Positions 17,560 through 29,638 of a stretch of DNA of 64,000 bases are shown in pieces (position 1 is the stretch's first letter; each line of letters begins with the position of its first letter). This DNA is from Caloramator sp. mosi_1 (GTDB lineage Bacteria > Bacillota > Clostridia > Clostridiales > Caloramatoraceae). The position numbers and the translations under genes were made by a program. Under the pieces are notes generated by a model. That model ran no database searches, was not told the DNA's origin, and worked only from the letters and a program-made list of their open reading frames with translations. The stretch is from contig NZ_CP117677.1 in NCBI RefSeq assembly GCF_028622835.1, positions 2,032,820 to 2,096,819 of the forward strand, in the 5' to 3' direction.

Positions 17560-20367
17560 ATGGCAGTAGATAAAATTATTATAAAGGGTGCAAGAGAACA
17601 TAACCTAAAAACATAGATGTTGAAATACCAAGAAATAAATTTGTTGTGTTAACTGGTCTTTCAGGTTCTGGTAAGTCCTCCCTTGCTTTTGACACTATTT
17701 ATGCAGAGGGGCAAAGAAGATATGTTGAGTCTTTATCTGCCTATGCAAGGCAATTTTTAGGTCAGATGAATAAGCCAGATGTTGATTATATTGAGGGATT
17801 ATCGCCTGCTATATCAATAGATCAAAAGACAACCAGCAAAAACCCTCGTTCAACTGTTGGAACTGTTACAGAAATATACGACTATTTAAGGCTTTTATAT
17901 GCAAGGATAGGTATACCTCACTGCCCAAAATGTGGCAGAGAAATAACAAAAATGAGCTTAGACCAAATAGTAGAGAGGGTTTTAAAGCTTGAAGATAGAA
18001 CCAAAATACAGGTTTTATCTCCTGTTGTTAGAGGAAGAAAGGGTGAACACACAAAGCTTTTGAAAAGATAAAGAAGGATGGTTTTGTTAGAGTAAGAGTA
18101 GATGGAACAGTTTATGACATAAACGATGAAATTAAGCTTGAAAAAATAAAAAGCACAATATAGAAGTAGTTGTTGATAGAATAGTGATAAAGGAAGGAAT
18201 AAAATCAAGGCTTGCGGATTCAATTGAAACTGCCCTTAAACTTTCAGAGGGATTGGTAATCATAGATGTTATTGATAGGGAAGAGATGCTCTTTAGTGAA
18301 AACTTTGCCTGTCCTGATTGTAATATCAGTTTAGGAGAGATAGCACCAAGAATGTTCTCCTTTAATAGTCCCTTTGGTAAGTGTGATGTATGTGATGGGT
18401 TAGGCTCACTTATGGAGATAAGTCCAAATCTTGTTATTAGGGATATGGATCTTTCAATAAACGAAGGAGCAATTAAACCTTGGGGAGAGCTAAGGGAAGA
18501 TACTTGGACGTATTCAATATTAGAAGGACTATCTAAACAATATGATTTTAGCTTAGATGAACCTCTTAGAAATTTACCAAAGGATATTTTAAATATTCTT
18601 TTATATGGAAACAATGGTGAGAAGTTTAAGGTTAGTTTTGAGAGGGAGTATGGTAAAGGAGAAATGATGTATAGTTTTGAGGGTGTGATTCCAAACCTTC
18701 AAAGAAGATATAAAGAAACTAATTCAGAATACATTAGAAATGAAATAGAGGGTTATATGGAGTTTAAAACTTGTCCAAAATGTAAAGGGGCAAGACTTAA
18801 GGAGGAGAGCTTGTCTGTAACAATAGGTGGGCTTTCTATAGATAAATTTTGTGACCTATCAATAAAGAAGGAACTTGAGTTTATAGAAAATTTAAATCTT
18901 ACAGAGAAGGAAGAAAAGATAGCCCATCAAATCTTAAAGGAGATAAAATCCAGATTATCCTTTCTAATAAATGTTGGGTTGGATTATTTAACTTTATCAA
19001 GGTCAGCCTCTACGTTGTCAGGTGGTGAGTCTCAAAGAATAAGACTTGCAACCCAGATAGGTTCAAGTCTTGTTGGAGTTTTATATATACTTGATGAACC
19101 AAGTATTGGACTACATCAAAGAGATAACGATAGACTTCTTGCCACATTAAAGCATTTAAGGGATTTAGGTAATACGTTAATAGTTGTAGAGCACGATGAA
19201 GATACAATAAGAGCTGCAGACCATATAATTGATATTGGACCTGGGGCAGGAACTCACGGTGGAAGAATTGTAGCACAGGGTACACCTGATGAGATAGCAG
19301 CAGATGAAGATTCTATAACAGGTCAATATCTATCAGGAAGAAAAAAGATTCAAGTTCCAGAGCAAAGAAGACAATCAAGGGGATATATTGAAGTTTTAGG
19401 TGCAGCAGAAAATAACCTTAAAAATATTAACGTTAAGTTTCCTTTAGGTGTATTTACCTGTGTTACAGGTGTGTCAGGTTCAGGTAAAAGTACACTTGTA
19501 AATGAAATTCTTTATAAAGGTGCGGCAAAGAGAATTTCAAATATTAAAGATACACCAGGAAAACACAAGGATATATTAGGGCTTGAACAGATAGATAAAA
19601 TAATAGATATAGATCAATCACCTATAGGAAGAACTCCGCGTTCAAATCCAGCAACCTATACAGGAGTATTTGATTATATAAGGGAAGTTTTTGCACAAAC
19701 TCCTGAAGCAAAAATGAGGGGGTATAAGCCTGGTAGGTTTAGTTTTAATGTAAAGGGTGGACGATGTGAGGCCTGCTCAGGTGATGGTATAATAAAGATA
19801 GAAATGCAGTTTTTATCTGATGTTTATATACCTTGTGAAGTTTGTAAGGGTAAAAGATATAATAGTGAAACGTTGGAAGTAAAATATAAGGGTAAAAATA
19901 TAGCAGAAGTTTTAGATATGACAGTTGAAGAAGCTCTTGAGTTTTTGAAAATATACCAAGAATTAAGAATAAACTTCAAACGCTTTATGATGTAGGATTA
20001 TCCTATATTAAACTTGGTCAACCGTCAACACAGCTTTCAGGTGGAGAGGCACAAAGAATTAAGCTTGCCTATGAGCTTTCAAAAAGAAGCACAGGCAGAA
20101 CATTATATATTTTAGATGAGCCAACCACAGGGCTTCATATTGAAGATGTAAGGAGACTTATTGAAATAATACAAAGGTTGACTGATGCAGGTAATACGGT
20201 TGTTGTAATTGAGCATAATTTAGATGTAATTAAATGTGCTGATTATATAATAGATTTAGGCCCAGAGGGAGGCGACTTAGGTGGTACAATTATTGCAGAG
20301 GGTACACCTGAGGAGATAGTTAAAGTTAAAAATCCTATACTGGTATGTATTTAAAAAGTATTTATAA
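17560..20367 (+). CDS. uvrA: Excinuclease ABC subunit A
   Basis: About 936 residues from ATG 17560 (AAGAGGTG upstream). UvrA is the ABC-type ATPase dimer that finds bulky DNA lesions. Visible: first Walker [15 protein letters not shown], the zinc modules CPKCGREI and [21 protein letters not shown] signature [16 protein letters not shown], second Walker [14 protein letters not shown], and the C-terminal zinc module [17 protein letters not shown]. Frame breaks near 17612, 18060, 18160, 19977, 20340 and 20355; after the last, the protein ends YLKKYL. The stop lies in the terminator stem. Confidence 0.95.
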
Positions 20368-20393
20368 GAGGAAGTGCTCTTCCTCTTTAATTT
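20366..20393 (+). terminator. Terminator after uvrBA
   Basis: AAGAGGAAG (20366-20374), loop TGCT, CTTCCTCTT (20379-20387), then TAATTTTG. Perfect 9-bp stem. Confidence 0.8.
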
Positions 20394-20509
20394 TGTTAAA
20401 ATATTTAAGGGAATCATTAGATTTGATTTCATATTTTGTAAAATTATATATTTAAAAAAATTAAAAAATTTATTATAATTAAGTTAAGGAAGCTGTTTGG
20501 GGAAGTGTT

Positions 20510-22925
20510 ATGAGTATTTTAAATGAAATTTATGTTTTATCTAAAGAACCTATATTTTTTATATCTCCTAATATTGATATTAAATTTCACATAATGAAAC
20601 AAAACAAAGATGCTTTAAATGTAAAATATAAAGGCTTACGAGAGGATAGTAATTCCTATAAAAAACTTCTATTTATGATGTTGAGTATTTAATTAAACAG
20701 ATGATGTTATATTTAGAAAACAGGGAATCATCTTACAATTATTTTGATGAGATAGAAAAAACATTGAAAATTTTGAGGGTAAGCATTTGTTTTATGTAAA
20801 TGCGTTTTTGTCCTTCTATTATTTTGATACAAACAACTATGAAATGTCAGAGCAATATTTAAAATATGCCCTTAATTATATTAAAAAGTATGAATGTACA
20901 AACTATGAAAAAATGTGTATTTACTCATTAACGGCAAATTTTCTTCAAAAACAAAGGATATTTTTATAAGTGGTTCGGAGGCGTATTTTTTAAAGGCGTT
21001 AAAACTTGTTAAGGGAGTGGACAAGCTCGCAGAAATTGCTATATTAAATGCAGTTTCTTATCACTACCATAATATTGAAAGAATAGAAGAGGCAATCAAA
21101 TATATAAATAAAGCCTTGGTTATAGCAGATGAAATAAATATTCCTGATGTTGTTTTTTCAACATATAAAAATGCCGGTATTATTTATGTTACAAAGGGAC
21201 ATTTTGAAAGGGCATCATATTATTTTGAAAAAGCAATTTCTTGTATTGAAAACATAGAAGATAGGATGGAATATATCAAATTACTAAATACTTTAGGTTA
21301 TGTTGAGTTTTTAAAAGGTGATTTTAAGTCTTCCCTTGAAAGTTTTAAAAGAGCTATTAATAATCTAACTAATCTTAACAATGTAACAAAGCTATTGGAT
21401 GAATCGGTAAAGACCTTTGATAATATAGCTTTAACTTGTAAGTTTTTGGGAGATGTAGATGCTTCAATATATATGCAGGAGTTAAGTAAAGAGATACTTG
21501 AGAATATAAATTATATTAACAGGGTTAATGAAGTACATAATTTAAGTAAGGTTTATACTGATTTAGGTATTGACTATCTAATCTATAGGAACGATTTGAA
21601 TAAAGCAGAGCAATATTTAAAATTGGCATATAGGTATACTGATGAAAATGAACATTATATAAAAAGAAGTAAAAAGTTACTTTTAGAATCACTTTTAAAT
21701 TACCATAAAAATCAAGTTGGATTAGATGTATTTAATAAGACAATTGAATTGTTAATTGAAAAGGGTAATGATAACTTATATGTTCAGATTATATTAATAG
21801 AGTTCTTGGTTTATTATAATTATATATTAAAGGATGAAACTAAACTAAAAATAGCTGAAAATATAGCTGAAAAATACTGTTTATCAAGACACCTTCAATC
21901 AATTAAAAAGTGTATAACAGAAAATTACAGAGTTAAAGAGTTTGATGTTTCATTATATCCGTTTAACTTTTTTAAGTTATTATCTTTACAGAGAAAACAG
22001 ATATTGCTTGAAACTAAAAAAGTAGAGATTATGAAATTTTTGAAGAAATGTCCTTTAGTATTTCTGCTTGTCAAAATGCAGAAGACTTATTTAAAACAGC
22101 TTCTGATGTGCTAAGCAAATTTTTTCTCTCTAAATATTTGCTTGTTTTTTCTTACAACACAGAGGATATATCTATTGTTTATTGTGATAATGATTTAAAG
22201 CAAAATAAAAAGAGCTTTATTGCAAATTTAATCAATAAATTTAAACAGGATAGTGGAATTATAAATTTGGATAATGATTGTTTTAAGTCCTGTATTGTTT
22301 CTAAGATTATGGATGATGATGGGCTTTTCTATTTTATTTTGTGTAATGATTCGAAAAGTGATTGGTATTTTAATTCAGAGCAGATAAATACATTTAATCT
22401 CTTAGTTAATAATATGTTTTTAAAATATAAGAATATATGCCAACTTGAAACAATAAAACTTAGCGTAGAGACTGATTATATGACAGGTTTAAAAAACGCA
22501 GCATATTACAATAAAAGGATTAAGCAATTAATAGAAAAATATAATAAAAATAATATTGACTTTGGTATGGCAATTCTTGATTTAAATAAATTTAAACAGA
22601 TAAATGATAGATTTGGGCACGAGGCGGGGGATAATGCTATAAAACATTTTGCTAAAATATTAAAAAGTGAAATGCAAAATACAGCTGAAATAATACGCTA
22701 TGGAGGAGATGAATTTATATTACTTTTTGAAGATGATTATAAAAAATCGAAGCATTGATTTATAAGATTAAGTTAACTTTAAAAAGCAATCCGCTTTTTA
22801 TTGATGATGTAAAAGTAGTTTTGGATTTTTCCTATGGTATAGAAATGTATCACGGTCAAGGAGAGGCAAATTTATTTAAAAATACAGATATTAAAATGTA
22901 TAAAAATAAGAATAAGGTTTCATAG
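20510..22925 (+). CDS. TPR-GAF-like-GGDEF diguanylate cyclase
   Basis: About 805 residues once frame breaks near 20685, 20775, 20963, 22055 and 22755 are repaired. The N-terminal ~500 residues are helical tetratricopeptide-like repeats (AIKYINKALVIADE, ERASYYFEKAISCIEN, SSLESFKRAINN), which bind protein partners. A GAF-like segment follows (SISACQNAEDLFKTASDVL). The C-terminal ~170 residues are a GGDEF domain: DYMTGLKN, AILDLNKFKQINDRFGHEAG and the intact active site RYGGDEF. It should make cyclic-di-GMP, linking a cytoplasmic signal to surface behaviour; a pilus operon is in this window. No RxxD inhibitory site precedes GGDEF. No membrane segment is seen. Confidence 0.87.
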
Positions 22926-22929
22926 TTTT

Positions 22930-22975
22930 AAAAGTAAACAAAAGGTTTTATTATCTTTTGTTTACTTTTTTAATT
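22930..22975 (+). terminator. Terminator after the GGDEF gene
   Basis: AAAAGTAAACAAAAG (22930-22944) pairs perfectly with CTTTTGTTTACTTTT (22955-22969), 15 bp, then a T-rich run. Confidence 0.85.
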
Positions 22976-23054
22976 TTTATTCAATAAACATTTGTTTTGT
23001 TTTAAAAAGATAATATATGGTATAATATTTAAAAAATGATTTTGGGGTGTTGAT

Positions 23055-23474
23055 ATGGTAAAGTATGTTTCAACAGCATTAAAATTTATAATAATAGCAA
23101 TAATATACATAATCATTTTTAGAATTATTAGATTAATGTATATAGATTTAAAAAGGAAGGGCCAGATAAAGGAGGATATGGATTTAGCCCTTGAGGTACT
23201 CGATGCACCAGATAATATAAATATTTCCAGAGGGAGTGTATATCCAATAAGGGATAGCATTACAATTGGTAGAAAAGATGATAATTCAATTGTAATTGAA
23301 GATGTTTATGTGTCAAACTATCACGCAAAAATTTTATTAGAGGATGACATTTATATAAAGGATTTAGATAGTACAAATGGTACCTATGTAAATGGGAAAA
23401 GGATAGTTAGGCTTACAAAAATATCAGAGGGCGATTTGATAGAGATTGGTAGAGTTACATTTAAGGTAATATAG
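23055..23474 (+). CDS. Membrane-anchored FHA-domain protein
   Basis: 139 residues, no frame break. One membrane helix near residues 8-28 is followed by a cytoplasmic forkhead-associated domain: TIGRKDDNSIVIEDVYVSNYHAKI and the motif DSTNGTYVNGKRI, with the Arg, Ser, His and Asn that bind phosphothreonine. It is followed 13 bases later by a SEDS protein and then a penicillin-binding protein. The same order FHA-RodA/FtsW-PBP is known from Actinobacteria, where FHA proteins respond to Ser/Thr kinases that control wall growth. I infer a similar role. Confidence 0.88.
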   Translation: MVKYVSTALKFIIIAIIYIIIFRIIRLMYIDLKRKGQIKEDMDLALEVLDAPDNINISRGSVYPIRDSITIGRKDDNSIVIEDVYVSNYHAKILLEDDIYIKDLDSTNGTYVNGKRIVRLTKISEGDLIEIGRVTFKVI

Positions 23475-23486
23475 AGGTGTTGAAGG

Positions 23487-24697
23487 ATGGAACTTGAAAA
23501 AAAGTGCTTAATGGTGTTTATTTAGTAACTTTCTTTTTATTTTTAAATCTATGCTTTATTACAGAAAAAATAGATTTAATTCCTTTTGTGTTTTGTTTGT
23601 CATCTATAATGTTAATTGCATATTCAAATTTTATAATACGAAAATTTTATCCAAAAGGAGATAAATTTTTGTTTTTAATTTCTGTTTTGCTTTGTCAAAT
23701 AGGAATTGTAATGATTTACAGACTTGATACAAACACAAAAACTTTGAGATACCACGTTTTGCCTTAAAACAGATGACTTGGTTTACAATTGGAATTACGG
23801 TTTTTATGTTAATTCTTTTTATTACACCTAAAATGATTAGAATATCAAGATATAAATATATATATGTTTTTACTGCACTTTCACTTCTCATATCAACTCT
23901 ATTTATTGGAAAGGAAATCAAAGGTTCAAAAACTGGATAGTAATAGGTTCCTTTAGCTTTCAACCTTCTGAGATAGCAAAATTTTTTATAATTTTATATT
24001 TAGCCTCTGCACTATCTAAACAGATGGATAAAAAGATTTAATAGAAACAGTAGTATTTATGCTGTTTGCAATAGGTTTTTTAGTTTTAGAGAAGGATTTA
24101 GGAGCTGCATTGATTTTCTTTGGGATATATATTGTGATGTTGTACATATCAACTTCTAAACTGGGGTATGTAGGGTTAGGGCTTTTAGGTTTTGGCTTAG
24201 GTGGTGTTATAAGTTACTTTTTATTTAATCACGTTAGGATTAGAGTTGAAATATGGCTAAATCCTTGGAAATATAAGCTGGATAAGGGATATCAAATTTG
24301 TCAGTCTCTATTTGCAATAGCATCAGGAGGATTATTTGGTAGGGGACTTGGTCTTGGTTATCCATATTTAATTCCTCTTGCAATTAATGATTTTATTTTT
24401 TCAGCAATTGCAGAGGAATTAGGTTTAATAGGTGCATCTGCCATTATAATTCTATATTTTCTACTTGTATATAGAGGTCTTAGAACAGCAATTTATTCCA
24501 AGGACTATTTTTCTCAACTTGTAGCTGTAGGTATTTCAAGTTTGTTGGCCTTTCAAGTTTTTGTAGTGATTGGTGGAGTAACTAAGATGATACCAATGAC
24601 AGGTATTACATTACCTTTTGTAAGCTATGGTGGAAGTTCAATGCTTTTAAATTTTATTTCTTTAGGAGTTTTATATAAAATATCTGAAGGGAGATAA
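23487..24697 (+). CDS. SEDS-family peptidoglycan glycosyltransferase (FtsW/RodA-like)
   Basis: About 404 residues, start ATG 23487 (GAAGG upstream). An integral membrane enzyme that polymerises lipid II. Ten or so hydrophobic helices; SFSFQPSEIAKF is the conserved SEDS loop, EKDLGAALIFF carries the catalytic Asp region, NDFIFSAIAEELGLIGA and ITLPFVSYGGSSML are family signatures. Frame breaks near 23503, 23757, 23930 and 24040. It is next to a class B PBP, its usual partner. Whether it acts in division, elongation or sporulation (FtsW, RodA or SpoVE) cannot be settled from sequence alone. Confidence 0.9.
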
Positions 24698-24699
24698 AA

Positions 24700-26118
24700 A
24701 TGAAGGATAGAGAAGAAAATATAAAAAAGGTTATTGTATTTTTGTAATCTGTTTTTGTCAATAATAACATACTTAATATATTTTAATTTATATACTGCAG
24801 ATAAAATAAAATATGATAGTTCTAATCCAAGAGCAGTAGAAGAAGAAAAAATACAATACGAGGTATGATATTAGATAGATATGGTGAGGTTTTAGCACAA
24901 TCCGATAAAAAGGCATAAGGAAATATCCCTATGGTAGTTCCTTTGGAAATATTACAGGATATATGAGCAATAAATATGGCAAAACCGGAGCTGAGGCTTT
25001 TACAACAATATACTGCTTGGTAGAGAGCAATTTTTAGGTGATATAGTCGATGTATTTGGTAGCCTTAGACAGTCTGTTTTAGGTCTAAAGAAAAAAGGTG
25101 ATAGTGTTGTTTTAACAATCGATTCAAAATTACAAAACAGTATCTACAACAGTTTCGGTAATGATAAAGGAGCAGCAGTTTGTATTAATCCAAAAACTGG
25201 TGAAATATTAGCGATGGTTTCAAAGCCGTCAGTTAATCCTAATAAAATTGATGAAAATTTTGAGGAATATTCTAACGATAAAGTGGGTAAACCTTTTTAA
25301 ACAGGGCAATACAAGAATATTACCCTCCTGGTTCTGTTTTTAAGATAGTAACAGCAGCTGCTGCACTTGAGAATATAGATGATATAGATGATTATAAAAA
25401 TAACTGCGATGGTATTTTGAAACTTGGAGAAAAGAACATAAAGGACTTTAAAGAAGAAAAACACGGAAAAGTAAATATCAAAAATGCCTTTAAAGTATCC
25501 TGCAACAACACATTTGCTAAGTTGGGTTTAAAACTTGGATATGATGTGTTAAAAAATCAAGCAGAAAAGTTTTTATTTAATAAAGAAATATATATAAAGG
25601 ATGATTATGCAAAGATAAAAATAAAACCAGCTGTATATGAATTTAAAGAGAGGGATGATTTTTCAATAGGTATAAGTGCAATAGGTCAACACGAGGTTAA
25701 AGTAAATCCGATGACAATGGCACTTATGACCTGTGCAATTGCAAATAAAGGTACAATAATGCAACCGTATATTTTAGATTCAATTGTTAATTATAGAGGT
25801 AACTTAAAATATAAAACAAAACCAGAAAAATTATCAGAATCTATAGATGTAAAAACTGCAGAAAAAATAAAGGATTATATGATATTAACAGTAAAAGAGG
25901 GAACAGCAAAAAGGGCAAGACACAATATAAAAATAGCAGCTAAAACAGGTACGGCTGAAAATGTATCTGGAAAGGAACCTCATTCTTGGTTTGTTGCCTT
26001 TGCACCTGCCGATAATCCTCAAATTGTAATTGCAGTTGTAGTTGAAAATGGTGGTGCTGGTTCAGGAAGAGCTTTGGATATAGCAAAGGAGGCTATATTA
26101 AACTTTTTAAACAGGTAA
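24700..26118 (+). CDS. Class B penicillin-binding protein (transpeptidase)
   Basis: About 473 residues from ATG 24700, three bases after the SEDS stop. One N-terminal membrane helix, then MILDRYGEVLAQS (dimer/pedestal start) and the transpeptidase domain with all three motifs: YYPPGSVFKIVTAAA (SxxK, serine nucleophile), SCN (SxN), and AAKTGTAEN (KTG). It cross-links peptidoglycan outside the membrane. Frame breaks near 24745, 24863, 24915, 25020 and 25290. It is short compared with division-type FtsI, closer to the PbpA-type partner of RodA-like proteins. Confidence 0.9.
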
Positions 26119-26190
26119 CAAAACACTTGTTCGGATGCTTCTTTTGTAATATACTAATATTGAGATTATGTAAACAAAAGGAGCAAACAA

Positions 26191-26756
26191 ATGACTGGCA
26201 AAACGCACTTAGGTATTGGAGTTATGTTTACTATAATACTATCAGAATACTTTAAACTATCTTTGACAACAGGGGCTTTAGTTGCGTGTGCGTTAGCTTC
26301 ACTTTTGCCTGATATAGATCATCCAAAAAGTTTTATAAATCAGTATATACTTCCCTTTAAAAATAAACTAACAAAAACAACCTTCTATATTACTTTAGGT
26401 GTTGTTATTTATCTTATAAATACGTTTTATTTCGATTATACCTATTTTAAACTTTTGTCATTTTTTAGTATTTTAATAGGTTTATCAACACATAGAAATG
26501 GATTAACCCACAGCCTATTTGGTTTTATATGTTTTGTTTCATTATTTGGGTATGCATCTTTGCAGTATGGTTTTCGAGAGTGCATTCTTCCTTTTTCAAT
26601 AGGATATATAATGCATTTAGTAGCTGATATGTTTACAAATAAGGGAATTCCTATAATGTATCCTTTTAAGAAAAAAAGTTTAAAATGCCTTTTACCTTTA
26701 AAGTGGGTTCTTGGCTTGGTAATTTAATTGAATCTGCTATTATACTAACTTTTTGA
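26191..26756 (+). CDS. YdjM-like membrane protein (metal-dependent hydrolase family)
   Basis: About 188 residues, start ATG 26191. The N-terminus has MTGKTHLGIG and LASLLPDIDHPKS, with HRNGLTHSL further on; these His/Asp patterns typify the LexA-regulated YdjM/DUF457 family of inner-membrane proteins. Five hydrophobic segments. One base is missing near 26693; with it restored the tail reads KVGSWLGNLIESAI. The biochemical activity is not established. No LexA box is seen here. Confidence 0.82.
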
Positions 26757-26814
26757 TTTATGTTGCTTGGAGATTGCCCTTTATCTTAACTAATTATAAG
26801 TAGGAGCTGATTTA

Positions 26815-28660
26815 ATGTTTGAAGAAAGATTAAAAAATTTGCCTGAACAACCAGGTGTATACTTGATGAAAAATGAGCTTGGAGAGATTATTTATGTTGG
26901 TAAGGCGGTAAATCTTAAAAATAGAGTTAGGCAGTATTTTAAAGGGAGCAATCATCCTCCTAAGGTTAGAGTTATGATATCAAACATATCGGACTTTGAG
27001 TATATTATAACCAATTCAGAGTTAGAGGCGTTAATTTTGGAGTGTAATCTAATTAAAAAATATAAACCCAGATACAATATTTTGCTTAAGGATGATAAGC
27101 AGTATCCCTATATAAAGGTTACTATTAATGAGGAATACCCAAGGGTTTTTATAACAAGAAGATACGAAAAAGACGGTGCTAAGTATTTTGGACCCTATAC
27201 TGATGTTTCAGCAGTAAGGGAGACTATAAATCTTATACGAAAGTTGTTTAAATTGAGAACTTGTAGGAAAACTTTAAAGTATGGCGTAGAGGTTGATAGA
27301 CCTTGTTTAAATTATCATATTAGCAGATGCTTAGCACCCTGTACAGGAAAGGTTGATATAAAAGAGTATAGGCAGATAGTAGATGAAGTTATAAAGTTGC
27401 TTCAAGGTAAATATGATGAATTAATTAAAATTTTAGAAGAAAAGATGTATATTGAATCAAGTAAATTGAATTTTGAAAAGGCAGCAGAGTATAGAGATCA
27501 AATAAACTCTATAAGGAAAATACAAGAAAAACAAAGAGTTATATCAAGTTATCTTGAGGATGAGGATGTTGTTGCCTATGCTAAAGATGATGAAGGGATG
27601 TCCTTTGAAGTGTTTTTCATACGCAATGGTAAGTTGCTTGGAAGAGAAAATTTCTATTTTGAAGATTTAAGTGAAGATACGGTATCTCAATTTTTAGTTC
27701 AGTTTTATGAAGAGAGAGAATTTATACCAAAGGAAATACTATTATCAGATGAAATACCAGAAATAAATATAATTGAATCATATTTAACAAGCAAAAGAGG
27801 TAGCAAAGTAACTTTAAAGGTTCCTAAAAGAGGAGAAAAGAGTGAATTAATTGAGCTTGCCAAAAGAATGCCTATGAGACCTTAAAGAATATAAGAAATA
27901 AAATTCAAGAGGAAAAGCTAAAGACAGAATTTGTTCTTTATGAATTAAAAAGAATACTTAACTTAGATATACTTCCTAAAAGAATTGAAGCCTATGACAT
28001 CTCAAATATTCAAGGAACAGATAGTGTTGGTGGAATGGTTGTATTTGAAAATGGTAAACCAAATAAAAAACAGTATAGAAGATTTAAAATTAAAACTGTT
28101 ATAGGTGCAGATGATTTTAGTAGTATGGCTGAAATAGTTCAAAGAAGATTTAATAGAGGATTAGAAGAAATAAAAATCTTTAGATGAAGAGAGAGTACTT
28201 GAAGATGGAAAGTTTTCGATTTTACCTGACTTAATATTGGTTGATGGAGGAGAACTTCAGGTAAAAGCTGTAAAAGGGCAGTAGATGAAGTAGGATTATT
28301 AATACCTATATGTGGAATGGTTAAGGATGACAAACATAAAACAAGAGCTCTTTTTATGAGGGTAAAGAAATAGTTATAGATAAGCACTCTTATTTATATA
28401 GATTTATCTCATCAGTTCAGGAGGAAGTTCACAGATTTGCAATAAGCTATCACAGAGGATTAAAAACTAAAAATACTTTAACTTCTATATTAGATGAAAT
28501 ACCTGAGGTGGGAAAAAAGAGAAAAAGAGCATTATTAAAACATTTTAACAACATCGATGAAATTAAAAAAGCCAGCATTGATGAACTTTTAGAAGTAGAA
28601 GGAATGAATGAAAAAGCTGCATTGTCAGTTTATAATTATTTTAAAAATAATAATCTTTAA
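26815..28660 (+). CDS. uvrC: Excinuclease ABC subunit C
   Basis: About 615 residues from ATG 26815. UvrC makes both cuts around a lesion. The N-terminal GIY-YIG nuclease ([19 protein letters not shown]), cysteine/arginine region [18 protein letters not shown] motif [16 protein letters not shown], the RNase H-like 5'-incision domain ([30 protein letters not shown]) and C-terminal helix-hairpin-helix pair ([16 protein letters not shown]) are all visible. Frame breaks near 27883, 28180, 28280 and 28360 are single-base. Having uvrB, uvrA and uvrC within 13 kb is usual for Clostridia. Confidence 0.95.
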
Positions 28661-28716
28661 TAATATGTAACAATATTGTATAATGTTAGTGAAATCAATT
28701 GTTGGGAGTGATATAG

Positions 28717-29431
28717 ATGAAGATACTTGTTGATACCCATACACATACTATAGCCAGTGGGCACGCCTACAGTACTCTTCTTGAAAACTGTCAAGAAGCA
28801 AATAAAAGGGGCTGAAACTAATTGCCTTAACAGACCACGGACCAGCTATGCCAGGAGGACCACACATTTTTATTTTGGAAATCTAAAGGCACTTCCTGAT
28901 GAAATAAATGGTGTTGAGGTTTTAAAAGGTGTTGAAGCTAACATTATAGATTACGACGGCAGATTGGATTTAGACGAAGAAAGGTTAGCAAGGCTTGATA
29001 TAGTAGTTGCCAGTTTACACGATGTATGTATAACACCAGGAAGTAAAAAGGATAATACAAGAGCAATTATTGGTGCAATAAAGAGTGGATTGGTTGATAT
29101 TATTGCACACCCAGGTAATCCAGCCTTTGAGATTGATAAAAGGGAAGTTTTAAAGGCGGCAAAGGATTATAATGTTTTGATAGAGATAAACAATAGTTCT
29201 TTAGGTTTATCAAGACCAGGCAGCTATCAAAATTGCAGTGAGATAGCAAGAATGGCTGTTGAAATGGGAAACCTTTTAACTTTAGGTAGCGACGCACATA
29301 TATGCTATCACATAGGCGAGTTCAAAGAAGCATTGAATATGCTAAAAGAGTGCGGTGTAACTGAAGAAAACATAATAAGTACTGATGTTGATAGACTAAA
29401 GAGATTTCTTAAATTAAGGAGAAATAGATAA
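28717..29431 (+). CDS. PHP-domain phosphoesterase (YcdX-like)
   Basis: About 238 residues from ATG 28717 (GGGAGTG upstream). The metal-binding motifs of the polymerase-and-histidinol-phosphatase fold are present: [48 protein letters not shown] and LGSDAHICY, supplying the usual three-metal site. One frame break near 28815. It belongs to the YcdX-like group of small phosphatases; the natural substrate is unknown. The uvrC-PHP-murB order is common in Clostridia. Confidence 0.9.
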
Positions 29432-29481
29432 TTAATTCTAAGCTCTATGAAGATGGTTATGGCATCTGTATAATTTCTGGG

Positions 29482-29515
29482 TGCTCTATAATCTAATCAT
29501 AGGGCATTTTTATTT
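29482..29515 (+). terminator. Terminator after the PHP gene
   Basis: TGCTCTAT (29482-29489) pairs with ATAGGGCA (29499-29506), 8 bp with one G-T pair, then TTTTTATTTTT. The rest of the gap to murB shows nothing else. Confidence 0.75.
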
Positions 29516-29638
29516 TTATATAAAAAGAAACATAAAGTAAAAAAATACATTAAATGTTTTAGATTGTAACATTATGCTTGATTTCTGCATTAATTATATA
29601 TATACTTAAAATTGCTTAAAAAATAAAAAGGAGTTGAA

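Noticed and set aside
18132-18614. Long open frames on the strand opposite uvrA and other genes
   Set aside because: Low-complexity translations without ribosome sites; they mirror real genes on the other strand.
17560-20367. uvrA and other broken genes as pseudogenes or programmed frameshifts
   Set aside because: Breaks are too many and lie at arbitrary homopolymers, with no slippery site plus structure; sequencing error explains them.
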